NCBI GenBank assembly: GCA_022511445.1
Contig: JAFLVE010000011.1
Coordinates: 1 to 64,000 of the forward strand
Direction: 5' to 3'
DNA from: Clostridiales bacterium
GTDB lineage: Bacteria; Bacillota; Clostridia; Christensenellales; Pumilibacteraceae
DNA: 64,000 bases
Every line of letters starts with the position of its first letter. The stretch's first letter is position 1. Shown piece after piece: positions 16,595 to 25,635 of this stretch. A model generated the notes under the pieces. It saw only the letters and a list, made by a program, of their open reading frames with translations, ran no database searches and had not been told where the DNA came from. Made by a program: the position numbers and the translations under genes.

Positions 16595-17854
16595 ATGATT
16601 GTATCTAAGATTAAAAAAGCGTTCTGCACTTTGCTTGCCGCGGCGGTGGCTGTCGCTCCGTTTTCGCTTACGGCGTGCGCGCCTCGTGACGAGGTGCTTA
16701 AAATCTATAACTGGGGCGACTATATCGAGGAGAGCCTTATCGAGGAGTTTGAGGCGTGGTACGAGGAAGAAACGGGCGAGAGGATAATCGTTCAGTACGA
16801 TACCTTCGATACCAACGAGACAATGCTAACCCGCATCGAGACACAGCGCGCCGACTACGATCTTGTGTGCCCGTCCGACTACATAGCGGAGCGCATGATA
16901 CGCGAAGGGCTTGCGCAAAAGGTTAATCCCGATATATTCGATATAAAAGAGGAAGGTTTGTTTTACGACTCCCTTCTCGAAATGGTACGAGAATCTATCG
17001 ACGAATATAACGAATACTTTACGCCGTACGTTTGGGGTACGGTAGGGATAATGTACGACGTGGACCACATAGACCCTAACGGCGAATTCGGCGAGCTGTG
17101 CGAAAGCTGGGAAGCGATGTGGAGCGATAAGTGGGAGAAAAAAACGGGCAAAAAGCGCGTGCTTATGAAGGACAGCGTGCGCGACGCGTACTCCGTCGCT
17201 TGCATCTACGCAAACCGCGATAAGCTTTCCGAGATGACGGACGGATTTACGAACTACGACAGTCAGGATTACAGAGAGGCGTTGGTATCGTACTTTTCGA
17301 CCGTCAGCGACGAGAGCATCGCTCTTGCCCAAAAAACTCTTATCGACCAAAAAAAGGTGACTTATAAATACGAGGTGGACGACGGTAAAATGGATATGGT
17401 CGCGGGTACGACGGAAGCATGGCTAGGCGTGTTTTGGTCGTGCGACCCCGAGCTTATAATGATAGAGGACGGCGGCGATCATTTTTACTACACCGTGCCA
17501 AAAGAGGGCAGTAACGTTTGGATAGACGGCTGGCTTATCCCCAAGTATGCAAAAAACACCAAAGCGGCAAACTACTTCCTTAAGTTTATAAACACCTACG
17601 ACTATGCGTACACCAACTTCGATTATCTCGGCTCGTCCATCGCGGTGGTGGACGTTATGGAGGACGCCAAGGCGTATTACGAAGAGGACGAGGACGGTTT
17701 CTTCGACGACTATTACGACGGTTTTAAGGAAATGTATATCGAAATGCTTTTCCCCTCCGACGAAGTGCTTTCCCGTTGCGCCATAATGCGCGACTTCGGG
17801 CTTAAAAGAAATACCGATCTCGACAGCATGTGGATTGACGTAAAGACGGCGTAG
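16595..17854 (+). CDS. potD: Spermidine/putrescine-binding lipoprotein PotD
   Basis: This 419-residue extracellular solute-binding protein carries a lipoprotein signal, with a basic start, a hydrophobic stretch and LTAC as lipobox. The mature part starts with LKIYNWGDYIEESLIEEF, the family signature of PotD/PotF proteins. Tyr- and Trp-containing segments such as YVWGTVGIMYD match the polyamine pocket. The ATG at 16595 is one base after the potC stop. It captures polyamine and delivers it to PotBC. Confidence 0.93.
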   Translation: MIVSKIKKAFCTLLAAAVAVAPFSLTACAPRDEVLKIYNWGDYIEESLIEEFEAWYEEETGERIIVQYDTFDTNETMLTRIETQRADYDLVCPSDYIAERMIREGLAQKVNPDIFDIKEEGLFYDSLLEMVRESIDEYNEYFTPYVWGTVGIMYDVDHIDPNGEFGELCESWEAMWSDKWEKKTGKKRVLMKDSVRDAYSVACIYANRDKLSEMTDGFTNYDSQDYREALVSYFSTVSDESIALAQKTLIDQKKVTYKYEVDDGKMDMVAGTTEAWLGVFWSCDPELIMIEDGGDHFYYTVPKEGSNVWIDGWLIPKYAKNTKAANYFLKFINTYDYAYTNFDYLGSSIAVVDVMEDAKAYYEEDEDGFFDDYYDGFKEMYIEMLFPSDEVLSRCAIMRDFGLKRNTDLDSMWIDVKTA

Positions 17855-18036
17855 TTTATATTCGCCTCTGCACAAGCTCGTGCACCAATCTTACTGTAAA
17901 TTTGCACGCTACGTGCGTCTATACGTTTTGCCGTAGGGCTTCGGCTACGACTGCAACGTATATCCTTCGTATCGCACAAATTTCCTACGCAATCTCGGCG
18001 CGTCGCTTGTGCATCGTCTCATTTTGACAGGAATAT
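17855..18036 (+). other. Structured intergenic segment before mnmG
   Basis: This 182-bp spacer contains a nested hairpin: TATACGTT (17920-17927) pairs with AACGTATA (17955-17962), enclosing CGTAG/CTACG around GGCTTCGG. A small GCAC/GTGC hairpin precedes it. GCACAAGC near 17870 is complementary to GCTTGTGC near 18010, so the whole stretch could fold together. A short similarity to the potA leader (TATCGCAC followed by an A/T-rich run and TTC) hints at a dispersed element. No coding potential. Confidence 0.4.
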
Positions 18037-19884
18037 ATGACTAAAATTATTTTTGACGCAATTGTAATAGGAACGGGGCACGCAGGCATAGAAGCGGCGC
18101 TCGCGTTATCGAAGACGGGTGCAAAAACGCTCGCCTTATCGATAACGCTTGATAACGTCGGCTACATGGCGTGCAACCCGTCGATAGGCGGAACGGGCAA
18201 GGGGCACCTTGTGCGCGAGCTTGACGCGATGGGCGGGTTTATGGGTATCGCCGCGGATAATGCCGCGACGCAGATTCGTATGCTCAATTCGTCCAAGGGT
18301 CTTGCCGTACGCTCGCTCCGCGCCCAGGCCGACAAGTACAAATACCACGAGTTTACAAAAGCGGCTTTGGAAAATGCGGATAACCTCGTGCTTCGCCAGG
18401 ACGAAGTAAAGTCTGTTATTAAGTCGGACGGCGGCTTTACCGTCGAGTGCGTTACGGGCATGGAATACTATTGCCGCGCGGTAGTCGTCGCTTCGGGCGT
18501 GTACCTCGACAGCACGATTATTTGCGGTAAGACCGTACAAAAACGCGGTCCCGTATGCTTTCCGAGAAGCGACTATTTAGCTAAAAGCTTAACCGCGCTC
18601 GGGTTTAAATTAAGGCGGTTTAAAACGGGTACGCCCGCAAGACTGCTCGGCAAGACAATTGATTTTTCGGCGCTCGAAATTCAGTACGGCGATACCGTTC
18701 CGTACACCTTTTCGGCGCTCACGAAACGTCAGCCTAAAAACAGCTCGGTGTGCTACCTCGGCTACACCAACGAAACTACGCACGAGATTATCCGCGCGGC
18801 GTTATCGTCGTCGCCCCGAAGCCTCGGGCTGATAACGGGCACGGGCGCAAGGTACTGCCCGTCGATTGAGGACAAAATAGTGCGGTTTGCGGACAAGCCG
18901 CGCCACACCTTTTTCCTCGAGCCGGAGGGCGCTTTTACCGACGAATGGTATATTCAGGGAATTTCGACCTCCCTTCCGCCCGAAGTCCAGCGCGATATGT
19001 ACCGCTCGATTAGGGGCTTAGACCGCGTTGAGATTGCGCGCGACGCGTATGCCATAGAATACGAGTGCATTGACGCCAGGGAGCTTTTTGCAAGCCTTAT
19101 GAGTAAACGCGTTCCCGGATTGTTCTTTGCCGGCCAGATAAACGGCACGAGCGGCTACGAGGAGGCGGCGGCGCAGGGGCTTGTAGCGGGCATAAACGCT
19201 TCGGCGTATCTTAGGGGCAAGGACCCGCTCATTCTCGACAGGACAAACAGCTATATCGGCGTTATGATAGACGATCTCGTTACGGTGGGAAGCGACGAGC
19301 CGTACCGTATGCTTACGGGCAGGGCGGAGTGCAGATTGAGCTTAAGGCAGGACAACGCCGACCTTAGGCTTACCGAGCTTGCATATCCCTACGGCACGGT
19401 GAGCGAAGAAAGAATAAAAGCGCTTAACAAAAAGAAAAAGGAAACCGAAAAGTGCAAAGCGCTGTTTTCGACAAAGCTCGACATGGAAACCGTCGAGCGA
19501 ATTTTCGAGGCGGCTAAAGAGGAAAGTCCCAAGCCCATGACGGCGGAGGAGGTTTTGCGCCGTCCGGGCGTCACGCTCGACCTGTTTAATAAATACTCGG
19601 ACGTGCTGAAAAGCGTATCGAGCGCGGCGCAATTGGAGGCGTACGCGGCTATAAGGTACGACAGCTACTTAAAACGCCAAACCGCCGAGCTTAACGAAAA
19701 ATCTCGGCTCGAAAATATGCGCCTTTCCGCCGACGCGGATTATACTAAAGTGGAGGGGTTGCGCCTCGAAGCGAGGGAAAAGCTTAACGCCGCAAAGCCG
19801 CTGTCTATCGGTCAGGCGTCGAGAGTATCGGGCGTAACTCCCGCCGACGTGTGGGTGCTTATCAAGCATTTCGGCGAAGAATAG
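18037..19884 (+). CDS. mnmG: tRNA uridine-5-carboxymethylaminomethyl modification enzyme MnmG
   Basis: This 615-residue FAD enzyme works with MnmE to modify U34 of several tRNAs. The FAD-binding loop GTGHAGIEA lies at residues 8-16. The conserved GTGARYCPSIEDKI region and the GISTSLPPEVQ block are typical. The C-terminal helical tail that contacts MnmE is present. An AGGA ribosome site lies five bases before the ATG. Length matches the family (about 620). The MnmA gene, which thiolates the same tRNA position, is 9 kb downstream. Confidence 0.96.
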   Translation: MTKIIFDAIVIGTGHAGIEAALALSKTGAKTLALSITLDNVGYMACNPSIGGTGKGHLVRELDAMGGFMGIAADNAATQIRMLNSSKGLAVRSLRAQADKYKYHEFTKAALENADNLVLRQDEVKSVIKSDGGFTVECVTGMEYYCRAVVVASGVYLDSTIICGKTVQKRGPVCFPRSDYLAKSLTALGFKLRRFKTGTPARLLGKTIDFSALEIQYGDTVPYTFSALTKRQPKNSSVCYLGYTNETTHEIIRAALSSSPRSLGLITGTGARYCPSIEDKIVRFADKPRHTFFLEPEGAFTDEWYIQGISTSLPPEVQRDMYRSIRGLDRVEIARDAYAIEYECIDARELFASLMSKRVPGLFFAGQINGTSGYEEAAAQGLVAGINASAYLRGKDPLILDRTNSYIGVMIDDLVTVGSDEPYRMLTGRAECRLSLRQDNADLRLTELAYPYGTVSEERIKALNKKKKETEKCKALFSTKLDMETVERIFEAAKEESPKPMTAEEVLRRPGVTLDLFNKYSDVLKSVSSAAQLEAYAAIRYDSYLKRQTAELNEKSRLENMRLSADADYTKVEGLRLEAREKLNAAKPLSIGQASRVSGVTPADVWVLIKHFGEE

Positions 19885-19982
19885 ATTACAAACCAAAGGT
19901 TTGACGAATGTCGTGTGTAAACTGCACAGCGCATTCGACATTTCACCCGACTAATTGCTTTCCTAAAAGAAAATTATTAAGG

Positions 19983-20004
19983 ACCGCTTCGCGGTTTTTT
20001 TTTT
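19983..20004 (+). terminator. Terminator after mnmG
   Basis: ACCGC (19983-19987) pairs with GCGGT (19991-19995) around TTC, followed by a run of ten T. Confidence 0.8.
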
Positions 20005-20040
20005 ACGCTTAAAGCGCGTTTAATCTCATTATAAAAACTC

Positions 20041-20075
20041 TTTACAATAATCGGGTAAAGTTGTATAATTTAATT
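20041..20075 (+). promoter_or_regulatory. Promoter giving a leaderless mRNA (DUF1624 gene)
   Basis: TTTACA (20041-20046), 17 bp, TATAAT (20064-20069), then six bases before the ATG at 20076. No Shine-Dalgarno can fit between start site and ATG. Confidence 0.72.
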
Positions 20076-20930
20076 ATGGTTAAGACGGCGGTGGTAAATC
20101 CGATATACAGGGACAAAAAGAACAGAGCGTGGGAGCTTGACTTTTTGCGTGGCGTCGCCGTTATAGCTATGTGCTTCGACCATCTTATGTACGACTTTGC
20201 TTCTTGCAAAGGCTGGTTTTCTAACGGCAGGGAGCCCAATGCTTTTATCGACGCGCTGTCAAAGTTCGCCGTCGCGTATTGGAACACGTCCAAAGTGACG
20301 GAGATGGGCTTTAGGTTTTGGGCGCATCATATATTCGTATTTTTCTTTTTGTTTTTGGTGGGAGTAAGCTGTTCGTTTTCGCGCGACAACGTAAAGCGGG
20401 GAAGCCTGCTTGCGGTTGTTTCCATTGCGTTTACCGGCGTAACGCTATTAATGGGAAGCTTTATGAAGCCAATCGTTTTCGGCATACTTCACTGCATTGC
20501 GCTTTCCGTTCTTTGCGTGGCGGCGGTCGATATAGCGACGAAAAAGGTTAAATGGCTTAACGTTTACCTTCCGCTCGTCATCGGTGTTGTTATCCTTTTT
20601 TTTGCGATTCACCTGCGGACTTGGGACACCGCCGCGATAGTCGATAGGGATTTTAACGCAGAACACATGCTCGGCTATATACTCGGCGGCAATGCGTACG
20701 GCTCGGACTGGTTCGGGCTGTTCCCCAACGTCGGCATGGTTTTTCTCGGCATGTACTGGGGAAAGAGCATGTACCCGGTGCGCCGATCGCTGCTTCCTTT
20801 CTTTGACAAAAAGTGGCATAAGCCGGTTACGTTCGTGGGACGGCACGCGCTTATATTTTACCTTGCGCATCAGGTCGTTATGGCGCTTATAGTCGGCGCT
20901 ATCTGCCTTATGGCGGGTTACAGATTTTAG
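20076..20930 (+). CDS. DUF1624/HGSNAT-type acyltransferase-like membrane protein
   Basis: This 284-residue protein of several membrane segments starts with WELDFLRGVAVIAMCFDHLMYDF, the signature of the heparan-alpha-glucosaminide acetyltransferase-like (DUF1624) group. A His-Asp-bearing first membrane helix is typical of enzymes that move acyl groups across a membrane. A TTG start five codons earlier would overlap the -10 box, so I chose the ATG at 20076. It is followed 15 bp later by an acyl-CoA-ligase-like gene. A substrate cannot be named. Confidence 0.78.
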   Translation: MVKTAVVNPIYRDKKNRAWELDFLRGVAVIAMCFDHLMYDFASCKGWFSNGREPNAFIDALSKFAVAYWNTSKVTEMGFRFWAHHIFVFFFLFLVGVSCSFSRDNVKRGSLLAVVSIAFTGVTLLMGSFMKPIVFGILHCIALSVLCVAAVDIATKKVKWLNVYLPLVIGVVILFFAIHLRTWDTAAIVDRDFNAEHMLGYILGGNAYGSDWFGLFPNVGMVFLGMYWGKSMYPVRRSLLPFFDKKWHKPVTFVGRHALIFYLAHQVVMALIVGAICLMAGYRF

Positions 20931-20945
20931 TTAAGAGGAACTACA

Positions 20946-22541
20946 ATGCTGCTTTACGATATGATAAAAACCCATACGAAGTTCGATACGAAGATTCCGG
21001 CGTTATACTATATGGGAAAATACTTTTCGTACGACACGCTTTACCGCTCGATAGACGACGCGGCGGCGCGGCTTTCTTCGCTTGTAAAAGCGGGAGACGT
21101 TGCGACTATTTGCATGCCCAATACGCCCGAATGCGTGTACTGCTTTTACGCACTGAACAGACTCGGCGTCATTGCGCACATGGTGCACCCGTTGGCGCCT
21201 CTGAATCAGCTTAAAAAATTTATGACGGCGGCAAAGTCGAAGCTGCTTATAACTCTATCCATAAACCTCGAAAAGTACGGCGAGATAGCAAAGGACGTGC
21301 CGATAATATCAGTTCACCCCGCGCGCTCGCTTTCTCCCGTTCTGCGCTTTTTGTTCGATATAAAAAACAAGCCGTACAAGGGCGATATGACAAATATCAT
21401 TCCGTTCGACTCTCTCAAGGCGGGTGTTGTGCCCGAAAAGTTCGAGCGCGACGACAACGAGACGGGCGTGTATCTCCACAGCGGCGGAACGGGCGGCGAG
21501 CCCAAAATAATCGAGCTGTCGGATAGGAGCATTAACTGCCTCGCTTCACGCGGACTGGAAATTCTCGGCATAGAGGACGGCGTGGGCACCTACATGCTTG
21601 CCGCGCTTCCAATGTTTCACGGTTTCGGACTCGCTATGAGCATACACACCATTCTTTGCCACGGCGCAGTCAGCGTGATGATGCCGAAGTTCGACCCCAA
21701 GCTTACCGTAAAGCTGCTGAAAAAGAATAAAATGCATTATATCATAGGCGTTCCCAATCTCTTTAGAGCGTTACTAAAGCAAAAGGACTTTAGAGGCGAC
21801 GCGCTCAAAAATCTTTATATTGCGTTTGTGGGCGGCGACTGCGCGCCGCAGGATTTACTCGACGAGTTCAACTCGCACATGGAAAAAGCGGGCGCAAAGG
21901 GGAGACTGTTCGAGGGCTACGGACTTACCGAAACGGTAACGGTGTGCGCCGTAAACAGCTACGCGCATTCCCGCCGTACTTCCATGGGAATGATGCTCTC
22001 CGGGCTTAAGGCGGCGGTTGTGGAGCCGGAAGGAGTTACGCCGCTCCCTGCGGGGGAAAAGGGCGAGATTGTCGTTGCGGGCGATACGCTTATGAACGGA
22101 TATCTCGACAACCCCGAGGAAAACGCAAGGGTGTTTTTCGATATGGACGGAGAAAAGTACGTCCGCACAGGCGACTTCGGCTACATGGACGAGGACGGAT
22201 TTTTGTACTTCGTTCAGCGACTGAAAAGAATAATCAAAATCGCGGGGATAAGCGTTTATCCCAAGGAGATAGAGTCGTCCGCGCTCGAAATCGAGGGCGT
22301 AACAGGCTCGTGCGCCGTCGAGTACAAGGACGGCGGCAAAACCAAAATCGCGCTGTTTCTTACCGGCGCGCCGCAGGACGACGGAAAGGTTAAGGCTAAA
22401 ATCGAACAAGATCTGTCGCACTACGCCGTGCCGACAATAGTGCGCGTAATCGACGCAATACCCGTTACGCCGGTAATGAAGGCGGACACAATCGCGCTTA
22501 CCGCCGTTGCCGAAAAAATCGCAAGAGGAGAAAACTTATGA
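20946..22541 (+). CDS. AMP-forming acyl-CoA synthetase-like ligase
   Basis: This 531-residue adenylate-forming enzyme activates a carboxylic acid with ATP. The phosphate-binding motif is LHSGGTGGEPKI (a variant of the usual SGTTGxPK). GYGLTET and RTGDFGYMDEDG supply the adenylation core and hinge. The C-terminal catalytic Lys is likely that in PVMKAD. It lies in an operon with the DUF1624 membrane protein upstream and an MBL hydrolase whose ATG overlaps its stop by four bases (ATGA). The acid substrate is unknown; fatty or aromatic acids are both possible. Confidence 0.88.
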   Translation: MLLYDMIKTHTKFDTKIPALYYMGKYFSYDTLYRSIDDAAARLSSLVKAGDVATICMPNTPECVYCFYALNRLGVIAHMVHPLAPLNQLKKFMTAAKSKLLITLSINLEKYGEIAKDVPIISVHPARSLSPVLRFLFDIKNKPYKGDMTNIIPFDSLKAGVVPEKFERDDNETGVYLHSGGTGGEPKIIELSDRSINCLASRGLEILGIEDGVGTYMLAALPMFHGFGLAMSIHTILCHGAVSVMMPKFDPKLTVKLLKKNKMHYIIGVPNLFRALLKQKDFRGDALKNLYIAFVGGDCAPQDLLDEFNSHMEKAGAKGRLFEGYGLTETVTVCAVNSYAHSRRTSMGMMLSGLKAAVVEPEGVTPLPAGEKGEIVVAGDTLMNGYLDNPEENARVFFDMDGEKYVRTGDFGYMDEDGFLYFVQRLKRIIKIAGISVYPKEIESSALEIEGVTGSCAVEYKDGGKTKIALFLTGAPQDDGKVKAKIEQDLSHYAVPTIVRVIDAIPVTPVMKADTIALTAVAEKIARGENL

Positions 22542-23374
22542 AGCTGAAATTTCTCGGTACCGCGGCGGCGGAGGGTGTGCCCGCGGTGTTTTGCAACTGC
22601 GACAACTGTAAGCGCGCTCGGCTTTTGGGCGGAAAGGATATCCGCACCCGCAGTCAGATTTTAATAGACGCCGACACTCTTTTCGATTTTCCCATGGACA
22701 CTTATATGCACGCGCTTATGCACGGCGTGGACCTTTCGGCGGTAAAGCACGTGCTTATCTCGCACAGTCACATGGACCACTGCTATCCGCAGGAATTTAT
22801 TATGCGCGGCGGACCGTTCGCGCACGAGCTTACCGAGAAAATAGTCGAGGTTATTTGCAACGACAAGGTGCGCGAAATGTTCCTTGCCGACACGGCAAGA
22901 GAGATTCGTCCCGAAGTGCGGGAAAACATATCCGTAACTCGTGTGCGCCCGTTTGAGCGGCTTAATCGCGGTGATATGACAATAATCCCGCTCCCCGCGG
23001 CTCATACCGCAAACGAGGAGTGTCTTGTCTACTACGTCGAACGCGGCGGCGTAGGCGCGCTGCTGTTAAACGATACGGGCGTACTCGACGGCGACGTTTA
23101 CGCGCGGCTTTACGATATGGGCGGAAGGGCAAAGGCGGTCACGTTCGACTGCACTTACGGCGTTAAGCGCCACGGTCCCGGCAGGCACATGGGGCTTTTG
23201 GACGACGTCGACCAAGCCGAGCTTTTGTTGAAAAAAGGAGTTATCGACAGCCGTACAAAGCTTATATGCACGCACCTCAGCCACAACAACGCGCATGATT
23301 ACGCCGCCATGCAGGTGGAGGCGGACCCGTTCGGGTTTACCGTAGCCTACGACGGAATGGAAATTACGATATAG
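22538..23374 (+). CDS. PhnP-like metallo-beta-lactamase-fold hydrolase
   Basis: This 278-residue MBL hydrolase has the metal motif HSHMDH near residue 80 and a further His in LSHNNAHDY near the C-terminus. The start GTAAAEGVPAVFCNCDNC, with its Cys cluster, is like that of PhnP-type phosphodiesterases. It shares an ATGA overlap with the ligase gene before it and is followed by a strong terminator. A phosphodiester substrate is likely from the family, but the natural one is unknown. Confidence 0.82.
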   Translation: MKLKFLGTAAAEGVPAVFCNCDNCKRARLLGGKDIRTRSQILIDADTLFDFPMDTYMHALMHGVDLSAVKHVLISHSHMDHCYPQEFIMRGGPFAHELTEKIVEVICNDKVREMFLADTAREIRPEVRENISVTRVRPFERLNRGDMTIIPLPAAHTANEECLVYYVERGGVGALLLNDTGVLDGDVYARLYDMGGRAKAVTFDCTYGVKRHGPGRHMGLLDDVDQAELLLKKGVIDSRTKLICTHLSHNNAHDYAAMQVEADPFGFTVAYDGMEITI

Positions 23375-23392
23375 CCTTAAACGTTATAAACT

Positions 23393-23421
23393 AAAAAACG
23401 GAACACCAAGTTCCGTTTTTT
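23393..23421 (+). terminator. Terminator after the MBL hydrolase gene
   Basis: A 12-bp perfect stem pairs AAAAAACGGAAC (23393-23404) with 23410-23421 around a five-base loop. A-rich and T-rich flanks allow bidirectional action, which suits the converging gene at 23483. Confidence 0.85.
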
Positions 23422-23482
23422 GTGTCGAATTTATTTAGTTTATATCGAAAGTATTATAGTATTATACGGGGGATGAGTCGGT

Positions 23483-23716
23483 TTAGCGCAGTATCCCCAG
23501 CGCCTCGCCTATAATACCGTGTTCTCGTATGAACTCGTCGACAAGCGGGAATGATTCCTCGATTGTGTCGTAGCTTTTTACTATCTCGCGGAGCACCGCT
23601 ATATTTTCGGGCGTGGTGGGGAGATCGCCGAGCTTTTCTAGGAGCAACGCCTTTTTCTTTTCTTCCCGGGTCATTATATTCCAATACGGATTTTCGAGCA
23701 CTCTTTTTATATCCAT
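23483..23716 (-). CDS. Small hypothetical protein
   Basis: I do not recognise this 77-residue protein. It has a strong AAGGAG ribosome site and its own promoter, so it is probably expressed. Composition is charged and helical, with no membrane segment. YWNIMTREEKKKALLLEKLG in the first half suggests an amphipathic helix. It lies convergent to the MBL hydrolase and divergent from gluQ. Confidence 0.7.
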   Translation of the reverse strand: MDIKRVLENPYWNIMTREEKKKALLLEKLGDLPTTPENIAVLREIVKSYDTIEESFPLVDEFIREHGIIGEALGILR

Positions 23717-23739
23717 TTTTTCTCCTTGCGTATGTAATA

Positions 23740-23768
23740 ATTATATCACGGGTTTGCCGTAAAATCAA
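23740..23768 (-). promoter_or_regulatory. Promoter of the 77-residue minus-strand gene
   Basis: On the minus strand TTGATT (23768-23763) and TATAAT (23745-23740) are 17 bp apart, leading into a leader of about 17 bases with AAGGAG. Confidence 0.7.
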
Positions 23769-23797
23769 GGTTATTTACAAATTATAAATTTCGCGGG

Positions 23798-23826
23798 TTG
23801 ATTTACCGTGCGGTATATGATACAAT
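23798..23826 (+). promoter_or_regulatory. Promoter of gluQ
   Basis: TTGATT (23798-23803) and TACAAT (23821-23826) lie 17 bp apart, giving a start near 23833 and a 33-base leader that contains GGCGGAG. Confidence 0.6.
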
Positions 23827-23865
23827 AAAGACGGGGCGGAGCTTTACTTTCCCGTCGATATTAAA

Positions 23866-24801
23866 ATGAACGAAGCACACAACATAAAATCGAGCGTTGT
23901 CGGGCGGTTTGCGCCAACGCCGAGCGGCGACATGCACCTCGGCAATCTTTTGTGCGCGCTTGTCGCTTACCTTTCGGCAAAGAGCAAGGGCGGCAAGTTT
24001 ATCGTAAGGATAGAGGATCTCGACCCGATTAGAAGTCCGAGGGCGGGCGGCGAAAAAATACTCGATACCCTATGCCGCTTTGGGCTTGTGTCCGACGAGC
24101 CGCCGATTTTTCAGAGCGACAGGAGCGAGCTTTACCGCGAAAAGGCGCTTGTTTTAGAGCGCATGGGGCTTACTTACCCTTGCTATTGCAGCCGCGCAGA
24201 GCTTCACGCCGCGGAAGCGCCGAGGGTGTGCGACGGCGCCGTCGTGTATTCGAGAAAGTGCTTTTTTTTGTCCGCGGAGGAAAAGGCGAAAAAAGAACTC
24301 GTCCGCAAGCCGTGCTTAAGGGTTAAAGTCCCTAACGAGGTTATTTCCTTTACAGACGCTGTGTACGGAGATTACTCTCAAAATCTCGAAACGGAATGCG
24401 GCGACTTTATAATTCGCCGTTCGGACGGGGTGTACGCCTATCAGCTTGCCGTCACCGTAGACGACGGCGAACAGGGCGTAACCGAGGTTGTTCGCGGCGA
24501 GGACCTTTTATCGAGCACTCCGCGCCAGATATATTTAATGCGGCTATTAGGCTATATGGAGCCTAAGTATTTGCACATTCCGCTTGTGTGCGACAGTTTC
24601 GGGCGAAAGCTGAGTAAAACGGAGGGCGATCGCATTGCGGAAAGCTTAAAGCGCTTGCCGAAGGAGCGCATACTCGGTGCGCTCGGCTACGCGATAGGTA
24701 TAATCGAAAGAGACAGGGCGGCGGACCTATCCGAGCTTACGGGATTATTCTCGGCGGACAAGATCACCCGCGGCGCCGTCAGGCTTCCCGAATCGCTGTA
24801 A
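23866..24801 (+). CDS. gluQ: Glutamyl-Q tRNA(Asp) synthetase
   Basis: This 311-residue protein resembles the catalytic half of glutamyl-tRNA synthetase and lacks the anticodon-binding domain. GRFAPTPSGDMHLGN carries the HIGH-type motif (HLGN, 24-27), RIEDLD follows, and KLSKT is the second signature. A Cys pair in YPCYCSR with a later Cys fits the zinc site. In this family the enzyme charges the queuosine base of tRNA(Asp) with glutamate. The start has no close ribosome site, but the ATG gives a normal N-terminus. Confidence 0.9.
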   Translation: MNEAHNIKSSVVGRFAPTPSGDMHLGNLLCALVAYLSAKSKGGKFIVRIEDLDPIRSPRAGGEKILDTLCRFGLVSDEPPIFQSDRSELYREKALVLERMGLTYPCYCSRAELHAAEAPRVCDGAVVYSRKCFFLSAEEKAKKELVRKPCLRVKVPNEVISFTDAVYGDYSQNLETECGDFIIRRSDGVYAYQLAVTVDDGEQGVTEVVRGEDLLSSTPRQIYLMRLLGYMEPKYLHIPLVCDSFGRKLSKTEGDRIAESLKRLPKERILGALGYAIGIIERDRAADLSELTGLFSADKITRGAVRLPESL

Positions 24802-24836
24802 AAGCCGAGTAAGTTTTTGACGGTAAAGGAGTAGGT

Positions 24837-25103
24837 ATGATTCATTCGTTAAGCGGCGGCGTTATTAAGGATTACGGCGCTTACACATTTGTTAAGGTTG
24901 TTTTCGAGGACGAGGAACGCCCGTACTGGTATATATCCGATTTTCCCGTAGAGGAGGGCGACAAGGTGTTTGCGCCGTTCGGAAAGGCGGACATGCCGCG
25001 AGAGGCAACCGTCGTTAAGGTGGAACGCAACGTCAGCGGACAAGTAACGCCCATTCCGCTAAAGACCGCAAAAAAGCTATTGGGTCCCGTTCTTCAGCAT
25101 TAA
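24837..25103 (+). CDS. Small hypothetical protein with an OB-like N-terminus
   Basis: This is an 88-residue soluble protein. Strand-rich segments TFVKVVFEDEERPYWYISDF and EGDKVFAPFGKADMP resemble the N-terminal domain of PriA-type proteins (protein-DNA contact fold), but the similarity is weak. An AAAGGAGTAGGT ribosome site is present. It follows gluQ by 35 bp and probably shares its transcript. I cannot assign a function. Confidence 0.65.
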   Translation: MIHSLSGGVIKDYGAYTFVKVVFEDEERPYWYISDFPVEEGDKVFAPFGKADMPREATVVKVERNVSGQVTPIPLKTAKKLLGPVLQH

Positions 25104-25111
25104 CCTTACGC

Positions 25112-25146
25112 TTGACAAAGTCGATTCGATTATATATAATTCAGTT
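25112..25146 (+). promoter_or_regulatory. Promoter giving a leaderless mRNA
   Basis: TTGACA (25112-25117), 17 bp, TATAAT (25135-25140), six bases, ATG at 25147. It has the same layout as the promoters at 4598 and 46397. Confidence 0.75.
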
Positions 25147-25533
25147 ATGTTTTTGAGCCTTTCCCAACCGGTTATAATAACACTTGTCGTCGTAATTGCC
25201 GCGCAGTACGGCTTTGCGACGTTTTGCCTGATGAAGCTTGCGACTATCGATTTGCCGCGCAAAAACTACGCGCTGTGGAACGTGTTTATTATTCTCGTGT
25301 TTTTTATCGGCGGCATAGTTTTTCTTATCTATTATTCCAAGGTGAAGGAATCTTTGCGTATCCCGCCGTACGTGCCGACCGGCGAAAGCGAGGGCGGCGC
25401 CGACGCAGAAAACGCTACAATAGAGAACGAAAACGCCGAAGACTCGCGCGAGGATATTTTCGAGGAAGCGCCTTCGTCCGTAGACGGTGAGGATGGCGAC
25501 GGTAATGCCGACATTCCGGAAGGCGAGGCGTAA
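25147..25533 (+). CDS. Small membrane protein with a PLDc_N-like segment and acidic tail
   Basis: This 128-residue protein has two membrane helices (about 5-28 and 42-64). The second is preceded by YALWNVFII and followed by YYSKV, like the PLDc_N (phospholipase D N-terminal) membrane anchor found alone in many small proteins. The rest is an acidic, Glu/Asp/Gly-rich tail without structure. No ribosome site precedes the ATG, since the promoter lies just upstream. Function is unknown. Confidence 0.7.
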   Translation: MFLSLSQPVIITLVVVIAAQYGFATFCLMKLATIDLPRKNYALWNVFIILVFFIGGIVFLIYYSKVKESLRIPPYVPTGESEGGADAENATIENENAEDSREDIFEEAPSSVDGEDGDGNADIPEGEA

Positions 25534-25563
25534 AGGTGACTTTAATTCCGCCAAACAACCACT

Positions 25564-25593
25564 AAAAAAGGACCGCGAAACGTTCCTCTTTTT
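25564..25593 (+). terminator. Terminator between the PLDc_N-like gene and the SLOG-SLATT gene
   Basis: An AGGA.CG/CG.TCCT hairpin with one mismatch lies between an A-run and a CTCTTTTT tail. It separates two converging genes. Confidence 0.6.
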
Positions 25594-25635
25594 ATATCTA
25601 ATTTAATTTTATCTTAGCCCCTTAGCGGCGTGTTT

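Noticed and set aside
23454-23768. A 104-codon minus-strand frame overlapping the 77-residue gene
   Set aside because: Arg-rich alternate frame; the ribosome site and promoter belong to the shorter frame at 23483-23716.
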